A stretch of DNA of 8,826 nt. Origin: Nitrososphaeraceae archaeon (lineage in GTDB: Archaea > Thermoproteota > Nitrososphaeria > Nitrososphaerales > Nitrosopumilaceae). How positions within the stretch are numbered: the stretch's first letter is position 1; every line of letters starts with the position of its first letter. The position numbers and the translations under genes are program-made. This document shows positions 1 through 6,942 of the stretch, piece after piece. The notes under the pieces were generated by a model. It was given only the letters and a program-made list of their open reading frames with translations, searched no databases and was not told where the DNA came from. The stretch is from contig JAICHE010000035.1 in the NCBI GenBank assembly GCA_025922755.1, forward strand, positions 1-8,826. Direction: 5' to 3'.

Positions 1-1
1 A

Positions 2-550
2 GATAATCTCAAACAATTCCTAAGACAAAAAAAATTTGGAGAAATAATCATGTTAGAGCTCTATCGACAAAATACAATACCTCAGGAAAATAAAGGGATA
101 ATTTTTGAGAGCGCAATAAATGACATTGATATTGCAAATGTGATAGTTGGTGAATTGCCAGTTGTGGTATTTGCAAGAATGGGTCATTCTGAAGATGGAA
201 ATGAAATTTTTGCCAGCATAATGTTGGGTTATAAAAATAACAAAACTGTAGTAATTTTATCAAATGGCATTTTGCCAAAGAATGTAAAAAAATTACAATT
301 ATTTTGTACAGAAGCAATCGTACAGTTGGATTTAGACACCGAAAAAATAGAGATTTCAAATCAAGAAAGTTTGGGCATAATGGAAAAAAGAGATACTTTG
401 AAATTTCAAATTAAAAATTTTATTGATGCTATGGAGGGGAAAAGTGAAATTTTCCTTAGCCCTAATGACATGTTAAATTTAACAAAAATAGTCGAAGGAG
501 CACTTTTATCTAGTAAACAAGGTGTTCCCATTTATCTGGATTTAAAATGA
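2..550 (+). CDS. Gfo/Idh/MocA-family oxidoreductase, C-terminal part (5' end outside window)
   Basis: The reading frame is open to the left edge, with 16 codons before the first ATG at 50. That ATG is therefore probably internal and the gene starts outside the window. The visible 182 residues resemble the C-terminal substrate-binding and dimerisation domain of the Gfo/Idh/MocA family. The first residues (LKQFLRQKKFGEI) match the usual 'L..G..GEI' helix after the Rossmann fold. FESAINDIDIANVIVGE matches the 'D..xHDID....G' catalytic helix. The end (IKNFIDAMEGKSEIFLSPNDML) matches the family's final helix and 'G..P..s..d' turn. The NAD(P)-binding domain is not in the window. Such enzymes oxidise or reduce sugars, inositols or related compounds, but the substrate cannot be read here. 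The usual catalytic Asp and His positions look like Glu and Asn, so activity may be altered. The stop overlaps the next gene by 4 nt. Confidence 0.85.
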   Translation, partial: DNLKQFLRQKKFGEIIMLELYRQNTIPQENKGIIFESAINDIDIANVIVGELPVVVFARMGHSEDGNEIFASIMLGYKNNKTVVILSNGILPKNVKKLQLFCTEAIVQLDLDTEKIEISNQESLGIMEKRDTLKFQIKNFIDAMEGKSEIFLSPNDMLNLTKIVEGALLSSKQGVPIYLDLK

Positions 551-816
551 ACAAGACAATGATGGAAATCTTGGCATGCCCTATAGATAAAACCTATCCA
601 CTAGAATTACACGAAATTAATGAAAAAGAAAATATCGTATCTGAAGGTGTACTTGTATGCACAAAATGTTCCAGATTTTTTCCAATCATTGAAGAGATTC
701 CCATAATGTTACCTGATGAGCTTCGTGACAAAAAATTGGAAATGGATTTTCTGAAAAAATATCAGCGTGAATTACCTGAAAAAATTATCAAAAAGGGTTT
801 GCCATGGCACCTTTGA
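547..816 (+). CDS. Trm112-like zinc-binding protein (DUF343 family)
   Basis: This 89-residue protein has the Trm112/YcaR layout: an N-terminal 'EILACP' segment (7-12), a linker, then 'GVLVCTKCSRFFPIIEEIPIML' as a zinc-knuckle half (34-55). Visible metal-ligand candidates are C11, C38 and C41. Where many relatives have a second Cys close to the first, this one has 'CPID', with Asp14. Trm112 proteins are small activating subunits that stabilise several SAM-dependent methyltransferases acting on tRNA, rRNA and translation factors, including in archaea. Which methyltransferase it serves cannot be told from this window. The ATG overlaps the stop of the upstream oxidoreductase (ATGA), so the two are probably co-translated. 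No clear Shine-Dalgarno sequence precedes it. Family assignment is strong; partner and function are inferred from the family. Confidence 0.85.
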   Translation: MNKTMMEILACPIDKTYPLELHEINEKENIVSEGVLVCTKCSRFFPIIEEIPIMLPDELRDKKLEMDFLKKYQRELPEKIIKKGLPWHL

Positions 817-829
817 CTCAATTTAAAAT
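817..829. other. 13-nt convergent gap between Trm112-like gene and membrane-protein gene
   Basis: The stop codons of the rightward Trm112-like gene and the leftward 77-residue gene are separated by only 13 nt of A/T-rich DNA. There is no room for two independent terminators, so transcripts probably overlap at their 3' ends. Confidence 0.8.
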
Positions 830-1063
830 TTAGTTACTGAAAGTTTTTCTAAAAATTAGATTTTTCATTTTGTTTAAAACTAAAATCCATATCACAGATA
901 GAATAATTGCAATTAATCCTTTAGAGGCAGAACTCAAAAAAGAATCGAGTTCACCGAAACCTGAAATTGAAATGGGTCCAAGAATCGTGACGGTGATACC
1001 TCCTCCAATTATTATTAAAATCCACATTAAAAACATGAATCCGAAGAGTTGTCCGTGGATCAT
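830..1063 (-). CDS. small two-span membrane protein of unknown function
   Basis: The family is not recognised. The 77-residue product has two hydrophobic stretches that look like membrane helices, about residues 6-30 (rich in F, L, I, with a GGG) and 48-64. A short polar loop with E38 and D40 joins them, and the tail is basic (K65, K67, R72, K73), probably cytoplasmic. It is chosen over the opposite-strand frame in the same DNA for three reasons: its ATG overlaps the stop of the glycosyl-phosphotransferase gene as ATGA, a GGAG Shine-Dalgarno sits 8 nt upstream, and the residue pattern is that of a real membrane protein. It is the last gene of the gins23-mcm-hel308 chain. Context suggests it works with, or near, the upstream membrane transferase, but that is inference only. 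Confidence 0.7.
   Translation of the reverse strand: MIHGQLFGFMFLMWILIIIGGGITVTILGPISISGFGELDSFLSSASKGLIAIILSVIWILVLNKMKNLIFRKTFSN
842..876 (+). terminator. possible T-rich terminator of the oxidoreductase-Trm112 unit
   Basis: Downstream of the Trm112-like stop, the + strand has T5 runs at 844-848 and 861-865 and further T-rich DNA to about 873. A weak TTTTT-CT-AAAAA inverted repeat covers the first run. Archaeal termination commonly uses such T tracts. The site lies inside the opposite-strand 77-codon gene, so the 3' ends would overlap. The assignment is tentative. Confidence 0.35.
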
Positions 1064-2052
1064 ATTTTAAACTCCATCATAAAGGTAGTAATTATTGCAA
1101 GAAATGCAGAAAACAAAGCAAGCTTGAAAATTACTATTGCGACTTCCTTTTCAGATAGTGCGGTTTTGGCCACAATTAGACGGACTAGTGAGATTCGTGC
1201 ATGTTTATTTTTGGTTGCACGTAGTTTGAAATCTTTGGTAAGTTCTACTGGTTTTTCATTTAATTCTCTATGGTCTACAATTTTTTTTACCGTGGCCAAG
1301 AACAAAAACGAGTTTAAAACTGCGGGAAGTAAAGCTACTGCAGCAATGACCTCAACCTCACCTACAATAGCAATTGCGCCATACATTGCGCCTAATGTTA
1401 GGGCTCCAGAATCTCCTGGAAATATCTTACTAGGAATTTTGTGATATTTGTAAAATGCTAAGGAAATAAACCCTAACGGTAAACTAACTATTGCAACTTC
1501 ATAATTTTCTAAAATAAACAAGGCACAGCTTAATGTAAAACTTGCAATAACCATAAACCCACTTGCAATTCCATTTGCAACATCAATTGAGTTTACAGTA
1601 TTTCCGGTAATTACTATCATGAAAATTATTATTGCAAGATAAAGAATTGGAATTTGTACTTCTCCAAATAAGGGAAATGCTAGGTCCGAATCATATGCTC
1701 CAAGAAATATTATTGGAAGAGCAGCAACTGCTAACCCTATGGGTTTGAACCATCCTCCCATGACTTTTCTATCATCAATGTACCCAACTAAGAAGGCAAT
1801 AGAGGTAGTAAGTATAATTGCAAGTATCTCATTTAATTGCAGAAACCCATACAAAACTATCTCAGATGCAATAACACCTACAATCAACGCTGGACCTCCT
1901 GGCCTAACAACCATCACTTCACCTTTCTTATGAATATCTCTTACCGCTAGATTTTTTTTGCCTAGATATTTTATCAAAGGAGGCATCATGACATACACTG
2001 AGAAAAATGCAATTATGCAAGAAATAATTGCAGGTAATATTAGTTCGTTCAA
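1060..2052 (-). CDS. GT4-family UDP-sugar:polyprenyl-phosphate sugar-1-phosphate transferase (AglH/Alg7/MraY/WecA-like)
   Basis: This 330-residue polytopic membrane protein has the signature loops of enzymes that move a sugar-1-phosphate from a UDP-sugar to a polyprenyl or dolichyl phosphate. It has an early 'RDIHKKG...RPGG' loop (38-53), DDRK (93-96) in the metal/active-site position, NTVNSIDVANG (151-161) with N154, D157 and N160, and FPGDSGALTLG (211-221). A basic loop with KNKHAR lies near 281-286. About ten hydrophobic segments span the length, and the size is usual for the family. In archaea such enzymes start N-glycan or surface-polymer assembly at the cytoplasmic face; GlcNAc is the commonest sugar, but the substrate is not readable here. 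The start is a TTG whose TGA overlap ends hel308. The next in-frame Met would lose most of the first membrane helix, so TTG is preferred. Upstream GTGAG is only a weak ribosome site. Confidence 0.9.
   Translation of the reverse strand: MNELILPAIISCIIAFFSVYVMMPPLIKYLGKKNLAVRDIHKKGEVMVVRPGGPALIVGVIASEIVLYGFLQLNEILAIILTTSIAFLVGYIDDRKVMGGWFKPIGLAVAALPIIFLGAYDSDLAFPLFGEVQIPILYLAIIIFMIVITGNTVNSIDVANGIASGFMVIASFTLSCALFILENYEVAIVSLPLGFISLAFYKYHKIPSKIFPGDSGALTLGAMYGAIAIVGEVEVIAAVALLPAVLNSFLFLATVKKIVDHRELNEKPVELTKDFKLRATKNKHARISLVRLIVAKTALSEKEVAIVIFKLALFSAFLAIITTFMMEFKI
1072..1075 (-). promoter_or_regulatory. Shine-Dalgarno site for the 77-residue membrane protein
   Basis: On the minus strand, GGAG lies 8 nt before the ATG at 1063, inside the last codons of the upstream transferase gene. 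It supports this start and translational coupling. Confidence 0.6.
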
Positions 2053-4178
2053 TATCTCACTTTTTTTAATTCTGACTTGATGTTATTTGCAAGGGTTAAA
2101 CCGATTTTATCAATTTCCGCTAATTTGTTAACTGGAATCTTTGCCAAATCATCAAGTGTCTTTATCTTATGTTTGAATAGTATTCTTGCCCTAACTCTGC
2201 CAATACCCTTTACCTTAACTAGTTCCAGTAATTCTTCTCTTATTCCGTAGACAATTCTGCGTCTCAAATTTTCCAATTCCTCAAGCAGATCTGCCCTCTC
2301 AACGTGTTTTGCAATCTCTCTAAGACAATATGTAAGCCAATTTGCATTCTCAACCATTCTGTGCATATCACCTGACTCAATACCCAGACTATCTGACAAA
2401 GAACCTTCAGAGGATTCTGTAATCCAAGATTGTAAGGCAAGGAGGCTTCGTGAGCAATCATACTCAGATATTGATTCTAGTAATTCAGAAGAATGGTTTT
2501 CAATCATCAAACTGGCAGTTTCATAATCTTTGTTTCGAAGCCCAAATTTTGGAAAAAACTCCTCAGAGTTGGTAATAACATGTAAAAATCCAAAAGTGTG
2601 TTTTTTCTTTTTTGAGACGTTTTCTATCGAGTCCCTAAAGTGAGTTGCAGTAAGGGGATCAATATACAACATGGAAGTCTTTTTTCCAAATTCAGTCCCA
2701 GCATATCTTTCGCCTTTTTTCACAATAAGGTATTCGCTTAAAAGAAATCGTAAGGCAATATCTATTCCAAATTTCATTGTAGGTTTTCTTGACTGTAATC
2801 CCCCAAGTGTTTGCATAAAAAAATCAAGAATATCTTCTTTTTTAATTCCAGGATTTGTTACAATGACACTAAGTATGTGAGTTCTCAGAGATTTGTCATC
2901 AGTAATCTTTGATTCTATTGGTTCAGGTTCTCCCTTGATATAATATTCAATGATCTCCTCACCATTTCCATTTCCAACAATTATTGATTCCCCATATTTG
3001 TCATATTGTGGTCGTCCAGCTCTACCACAAAGTTGTTTGTATTCTAAAACACTGATTGGTCTGTTTGCACCAACTTTTGCATTGTATCTGTTTATGTTTG
3101 AAATAACTACCCTCCTTGCTGGAAGATTTACACCTGCTGCCAAAGTTGGTGTAGACGATAAAAGTTTTATTTTTCCACTGCGAAATTCATTTTCAATTAT
3201 TTGTCTACACGTTTGATTTAATCCTGCATGATGAAAGGCAACCCCTTTTTTTACTAAAATTGCTAGTGTCTTTACAAGATCAGTTTGTTCATTTGAGGAT
3301 AAAATTTGTTTTGAGATTTTTTCTAGTTCGGCAAGTTCTTTTTTTTCTAGTAAATTTTCTATTCCATCCATGGCTTTAGTTGCCAAAGACTTGGAACGGG
3401 TCCTAGTTTCGGCAAAAATTAGTGATTGGCCCCCTTCCTGTACGCATTGCATACCCAAATCAATTGGCGTTCCACGGATAGTATTATCCACCTCAAAGGT
3501 AGTGCCATCCTTCATAGTTACAACTCCCCCGTCATAGACTCCTTCAGTTAGAGGTACTGGCCTCCAATCGTTTTCCACTAGCTTGCATCCAAGCCAATTT
3601 GCAATTTCATCGGAATTTGTAATAGTTGCGCTTAGTCCCAATATTTGCGGTTTATGATCTAGTCTTTTTAGTTGTGTTAAAATCATCTCCAGTGTCGGAC
3701 CACGTGATTCATCTCCTATCAAATGTACTTCATCAGAAATTACAAGGCCTATATCGTCAATCCAATCTACACCATGACGAATTATAGAATCCATTTTTTC
3801 ATTTGTCAAAATAATAATATTGTTTTTCTCTAATTTTTTTTCTATATTTTCAAAATCGCCTGTTGAAATTCCTACTCTGATTTTATTACCAATAGATAAT
3901 TTTTCTAATTTTTTAAACTCTAGAAATTTTTCTGCAGCTAGTGCTCGAAGTGGGCTAAGATAGATGACTTTTCCCTTGTTTTTTGAAATAAATCCAATCA
4001 TTGCCAGTATTGCAATCAAAGTTTTTCCACTTGCTGTAGGTGCAGATACAAGAACACTTTTCCCTTTTAGCAATCCTGCTTTTACTGCGTCTGCCTGAGG
4101 TGGATATAGCTTGTTGAATCCTTGAGATTTTAAAAATTCAATTGCAGATTCTGGAAGATCAACTTTATCTATTTTCAT
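2049..4178 (-). CDS. hel308: Hel308-family ATP-dependent DNA helicase (HelQ homologue)
   Basis: This 709-residue superfamily 2 helicase has its motifs in order: a Q-like motif LYPPQAD (24-30), Walker A APTASGKT (46-53), motif Ia LSPLRALA (74-81), DEVH box (149-152), SAT motif III (183-185), HHAGL (316-320), motif V STPTLAAGVNLPAR (342-355) and motif VI QLCGRAGRPQYD (382-393). A winged-helix and ratchet region follows. The C-terminus is a helix-hairpin-helix domain, KGIGRVRARILF (657-668), that includes the RAR residues typical of Hel308 domain V. Length is usual for archaeal Hel308. The family unwinds 3'-5' on forked DNA and is linked to restart of stalled replication forks and control of recombination. 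Its ATG overlaps the mcm stop (ATGA) and its stop overlaps the transferase start, so it should be made together with MCM. No strong Shine-Dalgarno is visible. Confidence 0.96.
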   Translation of the reverse strand: MKIDKVDLPESAIEFLKSQGFNKLYPPQADAVKAGLLKGKSVLVSAPTASGKTLIAILAMIGFISKNKGKVIYLSPLRALAAEKFLEFKKLEKLSIGNKIRVGISTGDFENIEKKLEKNNIIILTNEKMDSIIRHGVDWIDDIGLVISDEVHLIGDESRGPTLEMILTQLKRLDHKPQILGLSATITNSDEIANWLGCKLVENDWRPVPLTEGVYDGGVVTMKDGTTFEVDNTIRGTPIDLGMQCVQEGGQSLIFAETRTRSKSLATKAMDGIENLLEKKELAELEKISKQILSSNEQTDLVKTLAILVKKGVAFHHAGLNQTCRQIIENEFRSGKIKLLSSTPTLAAGVNLPARRVVISNINRYNAKVGANRPISVLEYKQLCGRAGRPQYDKYGESIIVGNGNGEEIIEYYIKGEPEPIESKITDDKSLRTHILSVIVTNPGIKKEDILDFFMQTLGGLQSRKPTMKFGIDIALRFLLSEYLIVKKGERYAGTEFGKKTSMLYIDPLTATHFRDSIENVSKKKKHTFGFLHVITNSEEFFPKFGLRNKDYETASLMIENHSSELLESISEYDCSRSLLALQSWITESSEGSLSDSLGIESGDMHRMVENANWLTYCLREIAKHVERADLLEELENLRRRIVYGIREELLELVKVKGIGRVRARILFKHKIKTLDDLAKIPVNKLAEIDKIGLTLANNIKSELKKVRY

Positions 4179-6265
4179 ACTCGGTTATAGTGACCGGGTT
4201 TTGATTCATAAATAGATGCTTCGCGCAGCATACGTCGGATGTAATTTCTAGCTTCTTCTTCAGTGAACTTTTCAGTTTTCTCTAATTCTTTGACAAATGT
4301 TTTTTCCTCTACTGCTACTTTGTTGTCACCTTCAAGGCCTTTGAGAACATCCATGAATAGTTGCATTTTAGATACTTCGCTTCTCGGTCTCCCTTGCAAT
4401 ACACCTAGATCCACTTTACCTGTATTGACATCAACGCCTGCATCTTGAAGCATGCTCTGAATTAGGAAAATTGCACGTTCTGCATCTTCTTCTTCCACCT
4501 TGTTTTTCATGAGTAATCTTGCTCTAGCAGTAGATAGACGTATGATTCCTTCAAGCTGTCTTGGAGTTACTGTAATCATTTCTTCGGATTCAACATTTCT
4601 CATCTGTAGATAATAATCAAGAATTTTCTGTTCGGCTTCTTTTGTCAAATCTGGTACTCCACGTTTTGCATATGAAAGGTATTTTGTAAGCAAGTCAACA
4701 TCAATTACAGAACGTTTGTCTGTCCCTTGAGGAGTATGTAATTCAATGATGTGTCTTGCAATCTTTTCATCTCTTTCCCGAGTAGGGATATCTCTTACAA
4801 CAAAGATCAAATCAAATCTGGTAAGTAATGGAATGGGGAGATTTACATTCTCGGTGATATTTTTGAAGGGATCATATTTTCCATACATTGGGTTTGCTGC
4901 AGCTAAAATCGATGTTCTTGCATTAAGGGTAGCAACAATACCACCTTTTGCAATACTTGCAGATTGTTGTTCCATTACTTCATGTAATGCACTTCTATCT
5001 TCAGGTTTCATCTTGTCAAATTCATCTATACTTACAAGTCCTTGGTCTCCAAGTACAACTGCACCAGCCTCGAGCATCATAATCCCTGTTTTGTCTCTAA
5101 CCACTGCAGCGGTAAGACCTGCAGCTGTTGAACCTCTACCAGAGGTATACAAACCACGAGGTGCAATCCTTGAACAAAACTTTAACATCTCAGATTTTGC
5201 GGTACCTGGGTCACCAACCAAAAATACGTTTATGTCACCTCTAATTTTGCTTCCATCACCTAATGACCTTTGATTAGAACCAACTATCAGCAGCAAAATT
5301 GCTTCTTTGATTAAAGATTGTCCTTGAATATGAGGAGCAAATGAATCAATCAATCTTTGATAAACATCAGGGCTTTGAGATAGTGCTTTGATCATTTTTT
5401 CTTCTTCAGGGGAAATTTCCTCTCTTTCTATTTTCCTCGAAGTTTTAGTTCCACGTCCACCCAAAAATTCAATATTGTTTCCTTCTATTCTTAACCGGTA
5501 TAACCCACTATGCCCGCGAGTTACGCCTGTAACAGACTCTTGTTCGACTCTGACTACACCTGTAAGTATTATCCTATCGCCTGGTCTTGCATTATCTACC
5601 AAATCCTGTCTAATTGTGACATCAATATAATGAGGAAGTTGTCCGGGGGGTAAATCTTCTGGAAGTTCCTGTAATCTCAAAATTTGAAAGTCAATAAACT
5701 TGCTTGCTTCTGGTTTCAGTTCAAAGTCTCGGTGCTTACATGTTGGATTATCACAAACAACTGGAAGTTTGACATCCATTCCCTTAATCTGAATTACTTT
5801 TGTATGGTGTTCATCTGGACAGGTAAAAATTAGTTCTTTTGCAAGAGGTTTTACTTCAGAGGCTCTAACCACCATTCCTGAAACACTAGTAATTGTTCCA
5901 ATTGTTTCAGCGTTGATTTGTCTGAGACTTCTTTCTAAGGGATAATTGATTAACCTTACACGAACTTCATCTTTAATTTTTTCTGCATATTCAGGAAATC
6001 TAATTTGCAGTGCTTCTTTGATTGCACGAGAAAAAGCATCAAAGATTCTGTCAGGATTTTCAGAAAACATTTTCTCAATTTCAGATTCTAAAACAAGATC
6101 GTTGTAATCAACTATGATGTATTTTGCATCTTTTGGCATCATCTGATCAATTGCTTCAACATACTTGTATTCGCCATTACCATCCTTGAATCTAAGTAGG
6201 AAATCTTTTACTTTATCCGATAAAGCAGAATCTGTAAAAGTACTAGTTTGAACTTTGCTCATCAT
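4175..6265 (-). CDS. mcm: replicative DNA helicase MCM
   Basis: This 696-residue minichromosome maintenance protein is the motor of the archaeal CMG replicative helicase, which unwinds 3'-5' as a hexamer at forks. The N-terminal OB/zinc region has C149, H153 or H154, C171 and C176 as probable zinc ligands. The AAA+ domain has Walker A GDPGTAKS (351-358), Walker B VSIDEFD (411-417), sensor 1 AAANP (455-459) and the arginine-finger motif LTRFD (481-485). A C-terminal winged helix (about 625-696) ends in GHYNRV. The first ATG (6265) is only 1 nt from a strong GAGGAGGT ribosome site, and a second ATG follows directly at 6262 with a better 4-nt spacing, so the protein may really begin MSKVQT (695 residues). 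The gene overlaps gins23 by 23 nt and hel308 by 4 nt. No intein or frameshift is seen. Confidence 0.97.
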   Translation of the reverse strand: MMSKVQTSTFTDSALSDKVKDFLLRFKDGNGEYKYVEAIDQMMPKDAKYIIVDYNDLVLESEIEKMFSENPDRIFDAFSRAIKEALQIRFPEYAEKIKDEVRVRLINYPLERSLRQINAETIGTITSVSGMVVRASEVKPLAKELIFTCPDEHHTKVIQIKGMDVKLPVVCDNPTCKHRDFELKPEASKFIDFQILRLQELPEDLPPGQLPHYIDVTIRQDLVDNARPGDRIILTGVVRVEQESVTGVTRGHSGLYRLRIEGNNIEFLGGRGTKTSRKIEREEISPEEEKMIKALSQSPDVYQRLIDSFAPHIQGQSLIKEAILLLIVGSNQRSLGDGSKIRGDINVFLVGDPGTAKSEMLKFCSRIAPRGLYTSGRGSTAAGLTAAVVRDKTGIMMLEAGAVVLGDQGLVSIDEFDKMKPEDRSALHEVMEQQSASIAKGGIVATLNARTSILAAANPMYGKYDPFKNITENVNLPIPLLTRFDLIFVVRDIPTRERDEKIARHIIELHTPQGTDKRSVIDVDLLTKYLSYAKRGVPDLTKEAEQKILDYYLQMRNVESEEMITVTPRQLEGIIRLSTARARLLMKNKVEEEDAERAIFLIQSMLQDAGVDVNTGKVDLGVLQGRPRSEVSKMQLFMDVLKGLEGDNKVAVEEKTFVKELEKTEKFTEEEARNYIRRMLREASIYESKPGHYNRV

Positions 6266-6773
6266 TACCTCCTCTTATTTTGTTTTCAAATTCTTTGCTG
6301 TTCTCATAGATTGTTTTGTAAAAAATATTTTCTTCAATAGTAATTTTGTTATAAAGATCTGAAGTTAGTTTTATAGAATCAGCTAATTTTACCAGTTTTC
6401 CCCTTCTCATTCTAAATAATTCAAGCATCATACTTTCTACTCTATCAAAATCATCTTTGCCTAATTCTTTCATTGATTCTTTTAGTTTGATGTAAAAATG
6501 AGGATCTAGTGTAGATATCTGATACTCGCCTACCATTTTTTCTTTAGAAAGTGCTTGTTTTAATTCAGTAATCATATCAGGTGAATCAAGTGAGCCCAAA
6601 TTGTTGTCAGCCAAAACCTTTCCTACCCATTGTGGCATATTATTCACCTCACCTTGTGTTCCCGCAACTTTTATTCCAGCCACCTCAAACTTGAAGTCCT
6701 GACCAACGGTAAACTTAGCATCCTTTAGCCGGTATCCAATTGAATGTACTTTTTCAACTTTTTCTATATCCAT
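6243..6773 (-). CDS. gins23: GINS complex subunit, Gins23 (Psf2/Psf3-like) type
   Basis: This 176-residue protein has the BA domain order of Gins23. A small N-terminal segment contains 'FEVAGIKVAGTQGEVNNMPQWVGKVLADN' features (29-57), close to the 'LP.W.A..L' B-domain pattern. It is followed by a helical A domain (about 65-165) with the conserved RMRRGKLVKLA stretch (121-131). GINS bridges MCM and the Cdc45/RecJ-like (GAN) protein in the archaeal CMG helicase; Gins23 pairs with Gins51, which is not in this window. It lies immediately upstream of mcm with a 23-nt overlap, an arrangement known for Gins23 in other archaea, which supports the call beyond its weakly conserved sequence. The tail (after about 166) is polar and probably disordered. 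It is the first gene of the five-gene chain. The ATG at 6773 is preceded by AGTGATC, a partial ribosome site. Confidence 0.85.
   Translation of the reverse strand: MDIEKVEKVHSIGYRLKDAKFTVGQDFKFEVAGIKVAGTQGEVNNMPQWVGKVLADNNLGSLDSPDMITELKQALSKEKMVGEYQISTLDPHFYIKLKESMKELGKDDFDRVESMMLELFRMRRGKLVKLADSIKLTSDLYNKITIEENIFYKTIYENSKEFENKIRGGNDEQSSN
6267..6274 (-). promoter_or_regulatory. strong Shine-Dalgarno site of mcm inside gins23
   Basis: GAGGAGGT on the minus strand lies just before the tandem ATGs of mcm and encodes part of the RGGN stretch near the GINS C-terminus. The spacing is 1 nt to the first ATG and 4 nt to the second, which favours 6262 as the true start. It is the strongest ribosome site in the window, suggesting MCM is translated at high rate independently of coupling. 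Confidence 0.7.
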
Positions 6774-6777
6774 TAGA

Positions 6778-6783
6778 GATCAC
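6778..6783 (-). promoter_or_regulatory. partial Shine-Dalgarno site of gins23
   Basis: GTGATC on the minus strand, 4 nt before the ATG, matches the distal part of the AGGAGGTGATC sequence complementary to archaeal 16S rRNA 3' ends. Its presence implies that the gins23 mRNA has a short leader. The match is weak because the GGAGG core is absent. Confidence 0.35.
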
Positions 6784-6823
6784 TCTTTTCTTTTAGATCC
6801 TCAAGTTTCGGATCGATCAATTC

Positions 6824-6831
6824 TTTTTACA
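6824..6831 (-). promoter_or_regulatory. candidate TATA element of gins23
   Basis: Minus-strand TGTAAAAA lies in the centre of the dyad. With the usual 26-nt spacing, transcription would start near 6802, giving a leader of about 28 nt, which agrees with the partial ribosome site. Another A/T stretch at 6791-6797 is too close to the ATG for a normal archaeal promoter. Confidence 0.35.
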
Positions 6832-6839
6832 AATTGGTG

Positions 6840-6853
6840 AGATCAATTGATCT
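6840..6853. repeat. 14-nt perfect palindrome AGATCAATTGATCT
   Basis: This perfect palindrome forms the inner part of the right dyad arm. Its half-site GATCAATT also occurs at 6815-6822, giving three half-sites in 38 bp. That is a plausible operator for a dimeric DNA-binding protein. Confidence 0.6.
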
Positions 6854-6934
6854 AAATTAACTTGAGCCTGATCGCATAGAAAAAAAACAGAATTTGAATT
6901 TTAATTTGAGGTATGATACAATAACCAATTCGGA

Positions 6935-6942
6935 TTTATTAA
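6935..6942 (+). promoter_or_regulatory. TATA box of rfcS, predicting a leaderless mRNA
   Basis: TTTATTAA is centred 26-27 nt before the A of the rfcS ATG at 6965, the normal archaeal TATA-to-start distance. Transcription would begin at, or within a base or two of, the start codon. No ribosome site lies before the ATG, which fits a leaderless message. Confidence 0.65.

Larger units (their letters stand above)
6796..6873. repeat. large imperfect inverted repeat with GATC sites
   Basis: The left arm has GATC (6796-6799), CTCAAGTT (6800-6807) and GATCAATT (6815-6822). The right arm has the complements in reverse order: AATTGATC (6845-6852), AACTTGAG (6859-6866) and GATC (6870-6873). Spacers between blocks are 7 versus 6 nt and 0 versus 3 nt, with a 22-nt centre. 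Twenty bases per arm therefore match in the same order. The centre contains a possible gins23 TATA element, so a bound dimer could mask that promoter. Confidence 0.6.

Noticed and set aside
50..52. ATG at 50 as the true start of the oxidoreductase
   Set aside because: The frame is open to the window edge, and residues before this Met already match the family. The Rossmann domain would be missing if it were the start.
870..1070. 66-codon frame on the + strand
   Set aside because: It lies opposite the 77-residue membrane protein, which has an ATGA overlap, a ribosome site and membrane-protein composition. The + frame has none of these.
4746..5273. 175-codon + frame opposite mcm
   Set aside because: It is antisense to the highly conserved AAA+ core of MCM. 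Its composition (many Ser, Pro, Ala) reflects the reverse complement, and it has no recognisable domain.
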